Positions 39,369 to 52,213 of a DNA stretch of 64,000 nucleotides are shown here, piece after piece. Position numbers and translations under genes: made by a program. Origin of the DNA: Datisca glomerata (Eukaryota > Streptophyta > Magnoliopsida > Cucurbitales > Datiscaceae). A model generated the notes under the pieces. That model was not told where the DNA came from. It did no database searches and saw only the letters and a program-made list of their open reading frames with translations. Numbering within the stretch: position 1 is the stretch's first letter; each line of letters begins with the position of its first letter. Where the stretch lies: the NCBI GenBank assembly GCA_003255025.1, contig QANY01000292.1:62001-126000 (forward strand), written 5' to 3'.

Positions 39369-39652
39369 AATAGTTGAAATTCTTTTTCGATCTTGAAGAG
39401 AAGGAAAAGATCTTCGAATCAATGATTACGAGTGTATGTCAAGGGGAACGGGATCACACAGGAATTGAACGGTCTTTACATGTATCATAACTTTTGAAAA
39501 CTTTGTTCTTTGATGTATATTTTTGTATCTACAAATTATATTATCAATCTATTTTGTTCATCCTTTCAATTAAATTTCACAAGACAAATCAAAATTCATT
39601 ACAATGGTCAGAACTCAGAAGAGAAATGATATATGTTGTGCTATATTCATAT
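39369..39652. other. 3' flank of the PHO1-family gene
   Basis: A short AT-rich spacer between the Copia fragments and the stop codon of the PHO1-family gene. It probably holds that gene's 3' UTR on the minus strand. Nothing else is recognised. Confidence 0.4.
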
Positions 39653-42600
39653 CTACACATTCTTGTTGTCTTCATCATTGTCATAATCAAAAGGCAGAGG
39701 CACTGATTTAAATGCTCTATACTTCCCCACATTGTTTAAGTGCTCATTCTCCAACCTGGCAAGTTTATATACATCTATCTCTTGTTAGTTGTTTACTTCA
39801 GTAATCATTTTCGCTACTGCTGCTAAATCATCAAAGATAATTGAGTTTACAATGGACGTATAGCTAAAGCATACCTGAAGAAATTCCAAATTCCCCGACG
39901 AATAATCTCCAGACAAGCAACTACTGCAACCAGGGCTTTTCTATGCAGAAATGGGAGCCCTGTCAATCCTAAAACCGACTGCATCCAAGCAAGTCTCAGT
40001 AATACATTCAACACCTGCAATTGACATTACCAATTCCTGCTGTAAAACAACTTAGCATACATATCAGAAGAGAAAAAAGAGAGCTTTTTCAAAAAATTAA
40101 TCTCACCATTGCTATAAAGTAAACACTCTTGTTTGGAATGAGTAGTTTATCTCTCAACCAACGGTTTTTCGAGTTTTTTTGTAGAAGACCCCAGTCTATG
40201 ACAATATCCCAGTATGTACCTGCAAGTGTTGCAACTGCTGAAGTAGTTGCAGCCATTATTTTCCAACTCATTCCCTTGTTTAATTCATTACTTGTCCTCA
40301 TGGCAACTGCTATGATTGTTGAGAAGTATTTTAACCCATTTAGCCCCTGCATTGCACTCTTCTCTTCCACCAACCTTCTAAGGCACTGCAACAACGAAAA
40401 TTTGGTGAAGCTAGCTGATTTCTTCCTGCCCGGAACGCTTTATAAACCGGAAAATACCTGGAGAGAACGAATCCAATACGGAACCATGGCAACAACATAG
40501 TAAAAGGCCTCAAACACTTTACTTTTGTTGCACTCGTTTGTCCGCCTTTTAAAGTCTCCCCAACAGTAGTAGCATACGTAGAATTCCAAACTTCGAAAGG
40601 CTTGCACCTGATATGGAGTTGCAGTGTTGTGTTAATTCTTATTGAGTTTGATGACTATCCCTGTTTTTAAAAGAACTAACTTGTCAAACCTGGCTTGTAA
40701 GCTGATCTGCTAAGAAAAAGTCTTGGAGGATAACCTACAGAGAAAATAAAAATACTGATATTCAAACTTATTTTTCTATCCAATGTGATCATACGTATAA
40801 ACAAAACATATACGTTATTACCTTGTAGAGCGGTGCACAAATACAATGTATTAAACATTGAGTGAAGAAGAAGCGACTCGAGCAGAACATTATGTTAAAA
40901 GGACAAAACACGATAAGAAGCACAATCTGCCAAAGAACAAATAGCCATATGCTCAAATCTTCTTCTTATGTTAAAGATTAAACTGATGATTGAGGAAGAA
41001 GTGCTTACTATGAGTAATCCCAGAGGGACTAATTCTGTTAAGACTCTATAGCTTTTCGTGTTCGGTTCCATGTCCATTTCCAAATTTGAGAGAACACCAG
41101 CTAGTGTTAGAACAGAAAGAGCTGAGCTGAGAAGAAAAACCTCCCCACCTCCTATTTCTGTTCCTTGCTTTAACCCAAACATAAATGTATAGTTGACTCG
41201 GTATCGTCTCCAAAAGTATATATTTGCAGAGTACATTAGCATATGAAGGATGATGTACCCGAACAGGCTGCAGAAAGGCAGTATCAGTTCTGATATGTTC
41301 TAAGAGACACTGATATATTGTAACTTTTGAAGAAGTTGTAAACTCACCTGTAAAGGGGGAATATGTTTTCCATGTATTGGTTTTTTCCTTCACTCTCAAG
41401 GATGTTTCGTACATGTATAACTGTGACTATGGCCACGATAAGTGCAATCGAGCAGCCGGTGAAGAAACCTAGTTTCGTATAGGGTAATTTCGATTGGATT
41501 TCGAGTAATAAAGCAGATCAAAACTGATTTTTGATAAAAGAGATCAAGACTCTTACCAGAAAAGAATGTGATTCTATGTCTTTCCCTTTTCACTTTTGGT
41601 CTTAAAATTCTCATTCCTTTCGCACGATTTCCATTAGCAAAATGCTTAATGAATGTGTTCTCTACCCTTTCCATGAGCCCGGTAACCTGTGCAGAAATTA
41701 AAACCACTAATCAGAAAGGAAAATTTCCATTCAACAAAGATAGGCTGATGAGTTTCGTAAATTCTAAAAGACCTCATCGGAGCTTCCGAGAAATGAACTG
41801 TCCACCATCTCTAAGTAAGCCTTTGATGCTTTCCTTGAAGTGATCTGCAGTTCTAAAATCATCAGAACTGAACAAAATACATACATTTTCGGTTACTAAT
41901 GAGACGGGAACAAAATGTCGGGACCTTGTCGTACTTCTTCATGATCTTAGAGAAGGCCAACTGATTCAAGAAACTACATATCCATAAACAACAAGCCACT
42001 CAATCTGATCAAAATCCGATTAAAGTCTAAACATATAGACTTAGTGAATGTATATAGGTATTACCAGTAGCTTTTGAGAAGCTGAAGCTTTCGGTTAAAC
42101 TCAACGAAAGCTCGAGACATCAATCCCTCAGCTTTCTTTAGCTCTTCTTTGCTGAATGACAAGTGTGCTTTAGAACTCATGACAATGCCTTTCAAAGTTG
42201 ATACTGGAGTTTCAGGTGGTACATTTATCTTTATGTGATCCAATATTTCTAATGCAGCTGGTTTGTAGCCATTAATGCCTGCCTGCCTTTCTTTACCTTT
42301 CTGGCTTTCTTCATTGGTCATCTCCACTTCTTGAATCACATCCATAACCGGTCCTTCTTTTACTACGGTCATTCGACACATTAGACTCTAAACTTTAGAT
42401 TTTTAATAAAACGATCACGTCTGTAATCTTACACTGTTCACCATTATAAAGTTTCTACAATATTATCAATGAAATGTACTGAAACACGAGCAATTATCGT
42501 CTTATTTCAAGATAATAGTACCCTTACCTGGTCTCCTACCATGGACAGGATTAGGATGGACAATCGAGGATGATGAAGCCGAAATGTTCACCACATCAAC

Positions 42601-43089
42601 ACCCGAGAGACCATCGACGGTATTCTCGACCTTTATCCGAAGAGCAATCAAAACATCCATCTGTTTACTAAGCTCCTCAGCCTCCACCACCATCTCCTCC
42701 ACCTTCTTCTTATAAAACTTAACAACTTTATTGAGATCATCATCAAGTCTCTTAAAGAACACCAGCTCGTACTCCGCACCTTGATCGGTCGACTTAAGGA
42801 ACATCGTCTGGTAATAATCGTCTGATCCGGGTTGATGCATAGCATTAGTAAGAATTACTTCATCTTCAGATTGTTTCTTTGGAGATCCTCTGTATCTATT
42901 TGTTAAGCCACTAAATGCTCTGTAGAGTGACTCTCTTCTCTTCAAATGAATCTGTACTGAAGTGGTTGGTGTTTTGGGCTGTTTGGACATGGAAATACTC
43001 TTTAACACTGTCTTCAGATACTTGTAATCCATGTATGCTTCTTGCCATTCCGGTACCATTTGAGATGCAAATTCTTTCCCAAACTTCAT
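39653..43089 (-). CDS. PHO1-family phosphate exporter (SPX and EXS domains), 13 exons
   Basis: PHO1 proteins export phosphate, notably into the xylem, and are regulated through their SPX domain. Exons on the minus strand: 43089-42528, 42362-42065, 41973-41925, 41844-41773, 41686-41557, 41468-41348, 41267-41009, 40926-40822, 40734-40690, 40607-40458, 40385-40107, 40014-39875, 39755-39653. Phases agree throughout and give 770 residues, the normal family length. The SPX domain begins [20 protein letters not shown] and ends [20 protein letters not shown]. Membrane helices follow, with [13 protein letters not shown]. The EXS domain has [55 protein letters not shown] and [10 protein letters not shown]. 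The start Met begins the canonical SPX helix. Exon 3 has an unusual donor (AAG/GTCCCG), kept in the pseudogene copy. PHO1 versus a PHO1;H member is not resolved. Confidence 0.94.
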
Positions 43090-45982
43090 GTTCTGTTTTT
43101 GGATATGAAAAATTGAAAATTTCTTCTTCCCCAGATGAGTATTTGCCTCCTTGAGTTACCATACGAAATTATAGCAGGCTTTCAATCTCCAAGATTTGTT
43201 GAAATTTAATACAAAATGAAAGATTGACAATGAGGTATAGAATTTTCTGAAAAGGTTCTAGTTGCTTTTCTAAATTTGAATCTTTTGCTTTTTTGACCTT
43301 TCTTCATCTAAAGGAAATGATGAATGCATGCTGGCCTTCATTCTTAACTTTGTAATTTAATATACCAAACCACTTTTTGGTGAGGTAGAAAGTGACTTTT
43401 TAGAACCAACAATGGCTATGGCCCTGTTTCTTCTTCAACCCTCACTTTCTACAGACCAATTCCATTTTGCAGAAAAATCTTTAGTGGACCTAAGGAAAAC
43501 CAATCAAAAATTACAGCTTTTTGCAAAAATTCTCATGTGGCTGCCTCTTCCAGCGTCTCTTGAAACATTTTCAAATAGGAATTCTATGGGACGAGATGAT
43601 TTGACACAGTTAATTAAATTTCTACGCTCATATCAAAATCCAATACTGTAATGGTCCCCCACTTGCTGCATCAGAAGGAGGGGTTTCTGCAGCAGATTAA
43701 TTAGTTCTTTTTTTTATTCTGTTTGGATGCCAAGAAAACATTTAAGTAGGACACCTAACATCATAAATGTTTTGAGACAAAAATAAAGTTAGAGGGTAGA
43801 TATTTCTGTAGAGGGCTGGACCAATTGTTTAATTATTGGGCTAATAACAACGACTGTGCATTAATTTAATACTGAGTTTTGGTACAACTAATCTTTGTAT
43901 AATCCTTTATGATAATTGGGGTAGTTTCCAATTTCATCAGTAATTGATACTAACAACGAGTTAAGTGACGCTGAACAAATTTTTTTAGCACTCTTAAAAC
44001 TTCATTAATCAATATCATTAATTCAACAATGAATAGAGAACAATTAGTCAATTAACAATGTTCTGTCAGAAAGTTAACTAAATCAAAGTAAATTATAACT
44101 GTACAAGCGGCTTACCCCAATGACACAAAAACACGAACGGAAAACCACCGAAAGAACAAAGGAACCCAGTACTACGCACAAAAGACTATTTCACGTCAAA
44201 AATAGAGACGAAGAGTTCCCACATCTTTTTAACCAGAGGTTATGTTCATTTCTATCTATTCCAGTAATTTACATTATTTTTTCACAAATAGTTCTAACTA
44301 TACAATATAACGTGACAATCTCCAACCTTATCCTAAAAAACTATGATGTTTCGATCCATCAAAACAAAATACACAAAAATAATGAAAACTAGTTTCACGA
44401 CATAGAATCTAAGATCTTTCTTCCTTGAATGGGCCAACATCCATTAAGAACAGAAAAAACTATAAAAATGATCAACTTTCCATCTCAAACTTTAATAATG
44501 GTCAAAAACTTTTTTTTTTTACAAAAATGACCGAATGATGTAAATATTTTGGAGTAAAAATTTTGCCCTTTCTAATTAGTGTCTATTGGGGATTATAATA
44601 ATACCCTTAATGCCCTAACTCACGTGTAGGATAAGTTATTCAAAGTAGTTGTTAAATTAATATAGACTTATTCATTTTAACCTTTCATGATCCAGTGGTG
44701 GTTATGGTGGTTTTAATGGTCTTGTTTTAAATTTTATTTATTATGATTACATTCTTTGTATTGAAGAATTCAAAGTTTTTGTTCTAGGAAATTTTTTCTT
44801 TCAATTATACTTTCATTTTTCTAATTTTATATAATTAATTATTGTATTTTCAAAACAGTTATATTTGTAAATTTTCTTTGGCTGACTTTTTTATTTTGAA
44901 TTTAATTTTGAAAGTTTTGCATTGAAATGTTGTTTTTATTTATATTTTCTTATGCATCGTTTTATATTCGCAAGCATAATAGAAAAGTATTTTTCAATTT
45001 ATACAACTATTCAATCTTTATTAATGATTTGATTGAATAAAAAATATTATTTTCAATCACGTTAATGAACAAGTATCTCCGTTAAAGTAAAAGAATTCTC
45101 GTAGTTTAGTTAACAAGTTCGAAGTGAATGAAATATGTATAATATGTTGTTAACATCAATGTGATGATACAATATTTCATGTCAACAACAACATGGCTAC
45201 AAAAATCAACTAAACATTTACATTTGAAATTTGGACCCTGAATTTTCGTGGCAGTAATAGGGATATTTTTGGAATTTTAAAAATTGGTATTAACAGTTTC
45301 TATTTCATGGATAGTTTTTGCATTGAATGGTACTTTAGGCCATTTATTACTTACATTATTTCATTTGTGTTAGTCTTGCCATTTTCTCCCGAAAAATCTC
45401 ACATATGTATTTCAAGTCACATGAGAAATTATAAGGGCTGACAGAGACACATTGCAGCTATAAGAAAATGAATAGATCAATTGTGTTCTAGCTAAAAATA
45501 AAAATAAATTAAAATAATTCTCTGTTTTTTCAGTTTATGTTCTAAACAAATCTAAACTGCAACGAACGAATATTTCTAAGAGTAGATCCATGACCACATT
45601 ATGACTAGTCGACCAAATGATTTCTCAAATCACACAGCCTTTTAAGGAGTTAGGTTCAAGCTGATTTCTTCAACATGTTACATAAAATGTGTCGTTTGAA
45701 AAAATAATAATAATTCTAAAGCGTGTTTTCCATTAATCAAAGTTAAAATATGTATGCCAATAGAGATAATAATATGATTCAAAACAATTGCCTTCTTTGA
45801 TTTATCCATTTTTGACAATTCATCTCGTCGTTATAAAATATTTACAGATAATCTAAGAGAAGTAGACACTCTAGTATTAAACTCTATATGAGTATGGCAT
45901 AAAATGTGTAAACGACATGGATTTTTTGGAATGGATTTGTAATTTGTATTACTTTTTTTCTTATAATTAATATATATATATG
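43090..45982. other. AT-rich intergenic DNA and PHO1-family promoter side
   Basis: 43090-43400 is the upstream side of the minus-strand PHO1-family gene. Further right the DNA is AT-rich with A/T homopolymers (for example near 44508-44522). No conserved protein, RNA gene or clear repeat was seen. Confidence 0.35.
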
Positions 45983-46828
45983 GTTAATATCATAGGACTC
46001 CCTGAATTTTGTTCCAAAATCAACTTATCCTCCTAAACAATCTTTTTCTGAATTGATACTTAAACTTTCTTCATCCATCATTTTACCAGCCCGAACCAAA
46101 ATTTCGAGTTTAACGCCGTTAAATTGATCACGTGCATTGCACGTGATCTACAAAATGCCGAAACAACCCCTATGAAAAAATCACCCCCATAAGTTTGCCC
46201 TCCACCCCCGACCCCCGCGCGAACACTCCATCTTCCTCCTCCATCCGTGATTTTCATCTCCTCCTCCTTTGCAGATTTTTCTTCCAGCGCCTCCATCTCC
46301 TAGAGTTCATCCCTTCACCATCGAGCTCATCTCTTCTCCATCGATTTCGCCTCTTTCTCCCTCAAGTCTCCCTTTCCCTCAAATTTTCCAACCATCCAAA
46401 CCCTAACCAGTTAGCCCCCTAACCCGAAAAACCCTAACCTGAACTGAAACAGCCATAACCGAGCTTCCTAGCTCTTATCCAAAAGTTCCAATTCACCCAT
46501 TCTCCGTTGATTTTAGGTAACTCCTCTTTCTTCTTCGTTCTTTCTTCTATTTGTCATCTGATTTCTATTTCAGTCTCTTAGATAGGGGAATTTTTTTATT
46601 GATTTCTGAAATTGGGATCATGGATTGAAATGGGGACCATATGTAAAAATAAAATTCATTTATGTTATAATAAAATTCATTCTTTTGTTTGAATATTACT
46701 TTTTTGTTAAGAACCGGACAATATTTTGTTTTTATGTTGTTTTTTGGTTTGAAATGGACACCATTGAATTGGAAAGTGGACCAAGTTGTTTCTTAATCAA
46801 AATTACCTATTGTTTTTTATGTTCATAT

Positions 46829-47060
46829 ACTATTTACATGTAATTTATGTATTTTATGAACTATTTACATGCTTTTATGTAGTTTAAGACTATTTACATT
46901 CTTCTTATAAATTGTTTACATGTTGTTAATGTAGTTTATGAGCTACTTACATGCTATTTATGTAGTTTATGAGCCATTTACATATTGTTTATGAATCACT
47001 TACATGTTGCTTATGTAGTTTATGAACCTTTTACAGTATGTATGAATGATTTACACGCTG
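46829..47060. repeat. Tandem repeat of about 36-bp units inside the MULE
   Basis: About six to seven imperfect units of the form TTTACATG(C/T)T then ATTTATGTAGTTTATGA. They lie upstream of the PB1-like frame, in what would be its leader or first intron. Confidence 0.7.
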
Positions 47061-47075
47061 GAATTTTTTTCAGGT

Positions 47076-47479
47076 ATGTCGGTTATAAGATGTGAGTTGC
47101 ATCATGGGGGAAAACTAATGAATATGCCCTTTAGCAACTACGATGGGGGACAAATTGGGTATTCGAGGTGATTGATTGTGATTAATTGTCTGTGGTTATA
47201 TTCCACAATGAGATAAGATCACTGGGGCATGGAACTTGGAAATGCATATGGTATAAGATTACAGGGCAGAGTTTTGAAAATCTCTTGCCATTAAACTATG
47301 ATATTGATATTTATAATATGCTGACAAGATTAGATAGTGATATTGAAGGTGGATTAATTTTGGAGTTATTTGTTGAGTTTATAGAGGAAGACAGTAATAA
47401 TGAGAATTTAGAGGATAGTAGTAGTTCTCATGAGTTGGAATATGTAGTTGAAGATGATAGTTCTACAATGTTTATGTAG
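47076..47479 (+). pseudogene. PB1-like domain remnant of the MULE protein
   Basis: An ATG follows a TTTTTTCAG acceptor-like site. The text CELHHGGKLMN, FSNYDGGQIGY and, after a frame change near 47160, SLGHGTWKCIWYKITGQSF and MLTRLDSDIEG, with a Glu/Asp-rich tail, matches the N-terminal PB1-like domain of plant MULE transposases. Nothing of the zinc-finger or catalytic parts follows, so only the start of the gene remains. Confidence 0.65.
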
Positions 47480-47629
47480 GTTTATATAACATTGTTCCTA
47501 CCATGCAATTAAGTTCTTTAATGTTCTTTTTCAAGTCCAAAGCGCACATCAAAGTTCAACTCATGTTTAAAGGTCATCCCCAAGAGTATCCCAAAGAGAA
47601 TCGCAAGTAAGTAATTGCATTTTAGACTG

Positions 47630-47990
47630 TTTTGTGTTATTTTACTACTGTTTTGTTGCTGTTGTTTTATGTTTTCCTATTCTTTTTGTTGAATTGGGAT
47701 TGTTGTTTTGATTCTGTGTTTTTCTACTAGAATGTGGACTGTTTTACTGTTATTTTTTTTATGTTTTTCTATTATTTTTGCTGAATTAGGATTGTTGTTT
47801 TGCTACTGGAATGTTGACTATTTTACTGCTTTTTTATGTTTTCCTATTGTTTTGGTTGAATTGGGACTATTATTTTGTTGCTGTGTTTTGCTACTGGAAT
47901 AGAGACTATTTTGCTGATGAATTGGGTTGTTTTGTTACTATTTTTTGCTACTTGAATTAGGACTTTGAGATTATTTTTACTGTTATGTTA
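47630..47990. repeat. T-rich tandem repeat of about 100-bp units inside the MULE
   Basis: Three or so imperfect units contain TTTTATGTTTTCCTATT, then TTGAATTGGGA(C/T)T and TTTTGCTACTGGAAT. It occupies the place after the PB1-like frame, possibly an intron of the original gene. Confidence 0.65.
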
Positions 47991-49114
47991 AATCAGGTTC
48001 GTACATATATTCAAGAAACTCAACCTAGCCAAGATGTACAACGATTATCTCATAATTTCACCACAAAGAGGAGAGGAAGAGGAAGGAGACGATCCATGTA
48101 GAATGCCTTATTTTTTGTGAACTATATTTGGAACATCTTTTTTATGAACTATTTAGAATGTCTTTTTTTTTTTAACTATAGTTTGAAGCCTATGATATGG
48201 TAGATGGAAATGATGTGCTATTACAACTTTTTGTGGTGGATGGAAATGATGAAATAGGCTTTTGATTGTGTTGAATGATATGTTATGACAGGTGGATATG
48301 GCAATTATTTAGTTATTTTGTTAATAAATATTGCAACTGTTTGTTGAAGGATATGATATGACAGTTATGTTGGTTTACTATTAAATATTGCAACTATTTT
48401 ATACATCCATTAAAATAAACAGCATATAATAATAGTTCTTACATGAAAAATGCTCTTACAATTAGAAAATGAATATTTCTTTGTTGATTAAAATATCTAC
48501 ATATTTTAAATAACTTTATACATAAAAAACAGTGAAATAACACACAAGATTTTTGGATAACATTAGTCAAGAGGGAGATGCAATTTGTCGATGGTTTTTT
48601 TATGAGAGAACATGAGAGATATATACCTTATAAGGTTGAAGAAAAGGGCATATAATTAAGAAAAAAAAATAGACATGTGTCGTGCATGCGACTATTTAAC
48701 AGTCATTTAACGGCTAGGAGGTAAAGTGATGGATGAAGAAAGTTTAAGTATCATTCGGAAGAAAAAATAGTTTAGGGGGTAAGTTGATTTTGGGACAAAG
48801 TTCAAGGGAGTCATATGATATTAACTTATATGTATATATGTATGTTTGTATGTGTATGTATATGTACATCAACACATACATTTATGTAAAACTCATTCCC
48901 CCTGATTTTATTATAGCCAGCATATCAGGTTTTTTTAAGATAAACAACGCATTTTATTATGAAAGTATAGTTACAAGCAGCAAACTGATCTGAATAAAAC
49001 TATCAGATCTAAATATAAATAAACGATTACACGTATTAGATAAGGTCAAAATACATTTAATAACGTACAAGAGGGAATCCCCATCGAACTTTTATGTCAA
49101 ATTTTTATTTAACG

Positions 49115-51216
49115 CTACATATTCTTGTTGTCTTCATCATTATCATAGTCAAAACGAAGAGGAAGTGATTTAAAAGCTCTATACTTCCCCACATTCTCCA
49201 ACCTGAAGAAATTCCAAATCCCCTGTCGAACTATCTCCAAACAGGCAACTATTGCAACCAATGCTTTTCTATGCAGAAATGGAAACTCTCTGATACCCAA
49301 AACTTACTGCATCCAAGCAAGTCTCAGTAACACATTCACCACCTGCAACTGACATTACCCAATATTCTTTACTGTACTAAAACCACATTTGCCATATATC
49401 TATATTAGAAGAGAAGAAAATAGCTTTTTCATAAACTTAATCTCACCATTGCTATAAAGTAAACACTCTTGTTGATATTAGTAGTTTGTCTGTCAACCAG
49501 CGGTTTTTCGAGTTTCTACGACGAAGACCCCAGTCTATAACAATAATCCCAGTATGTACCTGCAATTGTAGCCACTGCTAAACTAGTTGCAGCCATTATT
49601 TTCCAGCTCATTCCCTTGTGTAAATTGTTGCTTGTTCTCACGGAAACTGCTATGATTGCTGAGAAGTATTTCAGTCCATTTAACCTCCGCATTGAACTCT
49701 TCTCTTCCACCAACCTTCTAAGGCATTGCAAGAGCACACCATCCCAACATTATAGTGAAAAAATGCATGCAGCGAAGAACAATTTTATAAGCCAGAAAAT
49801 ACATACCTGGAGACAATGAATCCAATACGGAAACATGGAAACAATGAAGAAAAATGCTTTAAAGACTTATCTTTCTTTGCACTTGTTTGATTGCCTTTTA
49901 AAGTCTCCCCCACCTTAGTAACATACGTAGAATTCCAAACTTCGAAACGACTGCACCTGATATAGAATTGCAGAACATTGAGTTAATGCTTATTGATTTT
50001 GATGAGTATCCATGTTTTAAAAGAACCTTCTTGTCAAACCTGGCTTGTAAGCTGATCTGCTAAGAAAAAGTCTTGAAGGGTATCCTACAGAGGAAAAAAA
50101 TACCGATATTTAAACTCATTTTTTCTGTCCGATGCGATCATACATATAAACATATATGTGCGTAAAAGATTTTCTTTTGTATCACCTTGTAGAGCGGAGC
50201 ACAAATACAATGTATTACACATTGAGTGAAGAAGAATGGACTCGAGCGGAACATTATGTTAAAAGGACAAAGCACGATAAGAAGCACAATCTGCCAACGG
50301 TCAAAAGTTATACATATGCTCAAAGCTTCCTATAAAATATTAAACTGATGTTGCAGAGGTGCTTACTATTAGTGATCCCAAAGTGATTAATTTTGTTTTC
50401 GGGTCCATGCCCATTTCCAAATTTGAGAGAACAGCAGCCAGTGTGAGAACAGAAAGAGCTGAGCTGAGAAGAAAAACCTCCCCAGCTCCCATTTCTGTTC
50501 CTCGCTTTAACCCAAACATAAATGCATAGTTGACTCGGTATCGCCTCCAGAAGTATATATTTGCAGAGTACATTAGCATATGAAGGACGATGTTCCCGAA
50601 CAGGCTACATAAAGGAAGTATATATGAGTTCTGATATGATCTAAGAGCCACTAATATGTAGTAACTTTTGGAAGCAAAACATATAAACTCACCTGTAAAG
50701 AGGAAATATGTTTTCCATGTAATGGTTTCCATCATCACTCTTAAGAATGTCTCGCGCATGTACAATTATCACTAGGGCCATAATCAGTGCGATTGAGCAG
50801 CCAGAGAGGAAACCTGCAGGAAGTATCGAACAAACACGCATAAAGGAAAACTACTAATGAATTTGGATTTTGGATATAAGAAAGCAGATCAAACTGATTT
50901 TTTTTAGAAAGTAAAAACATATGCTGTGTGTCAAGTGAATTCTTACCAGACCAGAATGTAATTCTATGCCTTTCCCTTTTCACTTTTGGTCTTAAGATAT
51001 TCATTCCTTTCGAGCGATTTCCATTTGCAAAGTGCTTAATGAATGTATTCTCTGCCCTTTCCATGAGCCTGGTAATCTGTGGAGAACAAAAAACACACTA
51101 ATCAAATAGGAAAATTTCCTTTCAACAAAGACAGGCTGATGAAATTCCGTTTATTCTATAAGACCTCATCGGAGCTTATGAGAAATGAACTGTCCACCAT
51201 TTCTAAGTAAGCCTTT
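49115..51216 (-). pseudogene. PHO1-family pseudogene, 3' part (second half of exon 4 to exon 13)
   Basis: Second, tandem copy of the neighbouring PHO1-family gene in the same orientation. Exon counterparts: rest of exon 4 51216-51165, 5 51076-50947, 6 50813-50693, 7 50604-50367 (seven codons shorter), 8 50290-50186, 9 50084-50040, 10 49956-49807, 11 49725-49447, fused 12/13 49342-49115. Exons 5-9 are still open. Defects: stops in exon 10 at 49917-49915 and 49869-49867; the exon 11 acceptor is changed from CAG to CAA; one extra base near 49545 gives a TAG at 49518-49516 before a compensating one-base loss; a TAA at 49306-49304 in exon 12. The last intron is missing precisely. Exon 4 is split by Gypsy element 2, and the remainder resumes at 63834. 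Confidence 0.92.
51212..51216 (+). repeat. Target-site duplication CCTTT of Gypsy element 2, left
   Basis: CCTTT precedes the left LTR and is repeated at 63834-63838. The uninterrupted PHO1-family copy has a single CCTTT at this place (41820-41824), proving the duplication. Confidence 0.92.
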
Positions 51217-52213
51217 TGTAGATGCAAGGGTGTCACGTAGGTGAGGTGTAGGAGTGATCTAGTCCTAACTCGTAACCGGAACAACGCCTGAGAACGTCGG
51301 GGAGGACGCTGGGAAGTGAGGGGGAGCACTCTAGACACTTAAGGGCGATGACAAATGCTTGCTCTCTCTCTCTCTCTTTAGAAATGGGAGTTTCTCACTC
51401 TAGAAATAGAGCTTCTCTATCTAAAGTGGGAGCTTCTCTCTCTAAATTTGCAATCCCCTCAAATGAAGGAGGAGTCCTCCTTTTATAGGTGAACAAAAGA
51501 AGGGGGACCATTGCAACTAATCCTTAATTAGTTGCAAGCCCGCCAATCAAATCGCACCACCTAAGCTGACTGATCATGCTTAAGTGAGTAAGAGGAGGAT
51601 TACACATGAGTCAATCGGGTGGTGTCATGTGGGTCTTTGTGTAATGACCATGATCTAGGGAGAACACGCCTAGCCGGTAAGGCGCGACGACAGTGTTCAC
51701 CCAACGCCTCCTCTACAAAAGTTCTCTCAAACAAAACCCCTCCCCATGATGGGAGGGTAGCACATCCTTAATGTCTAGAGTGGTCATACCGAAGAGGTTT
51801 GTCCCCCGCCTAGTACAACGTAGCCTTGCCCCTAATTCTGCCAGTTCATAGCCTCCCGGACGTTCCCAGGAAACCATACGTTCACCCAAGTCTTTGTCAC
51901 TTGACTTGGTGGTTTGTGATGTGATGACTCGTTGTGATAGTGTAGTGGTGTGTCACAAGTTTCATTACGGAGGGTGATCAATGCACCTCCATGGTACACC
52001 CATGAGGGTGACATCAATGGTGCTACCATAAGGGTGACACCCCATGAGTACCTGAGTGGCGCCACCTCAGTGACGGCACCCCATGGGATGCACCTTGGTG
52101 GCGGCACTCAAAGGGGTGCACCATCGGTGACACTCCATGGTACGTCCTTGGTAGAGACCCTCTCAAAATTCCTAGCCGGTAGTCAACGTTAAGGTCGTCA
52201 ACCCTCATATACA
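51217..52213 (-). repeat. 3' LTR of Gypsy element 2, full length
   Basis: This 997-bp LTR holds CT-rich repeats (51361-51460), the TATA-like block, and GGTGAC/GGTGCACC-type short repeats (51965-52150). It matches 63313-63833 at both ends. Confidence 0.88.
51476..51489 (-). promoter_or_regulatory. Probable TATA box in the 3' LTR, element 2
   Basis: The minus strand reads CCTATAAAAGGAGG, a good plant TATA box. This block lies in the part deleted from the 5' LTR, so only the 3' LTR keeps it. Transcripts from here would run on the minus strand into exons 5-13 of the PHO1 pseudogene. Confidence 0.5.

Larger units (their letters stand above)
45983..48825 (+). mobile_element. Mutator-like element (MULE), deletion derivative, 2.84 kb
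   Basis: Long inverted termini of roughly 125 bases: the left end starts GGTTAATATCATAGGACTCC and the inverse of the right end starts GTTAATATCATATGACTCCC. Both continue with CAAAATCAACTTA and TGATACTTAAACTTTC then TTCATCCATCA. Long inverted termini plus an internal PB1-like frame are typical of plant MULEs. The transposase itself is absent. Flanking duplications cannot be judged because both sides are TA-rich. Confidence 0.75.

Noticed and set aside
43412..43651. A 79-codon plus-strand frame upstream of the PHO1-family gene
   Set aside because: It lies in the promoter side of that gene, shows no family motif and has no second exon or homologous counterpart that I can see.
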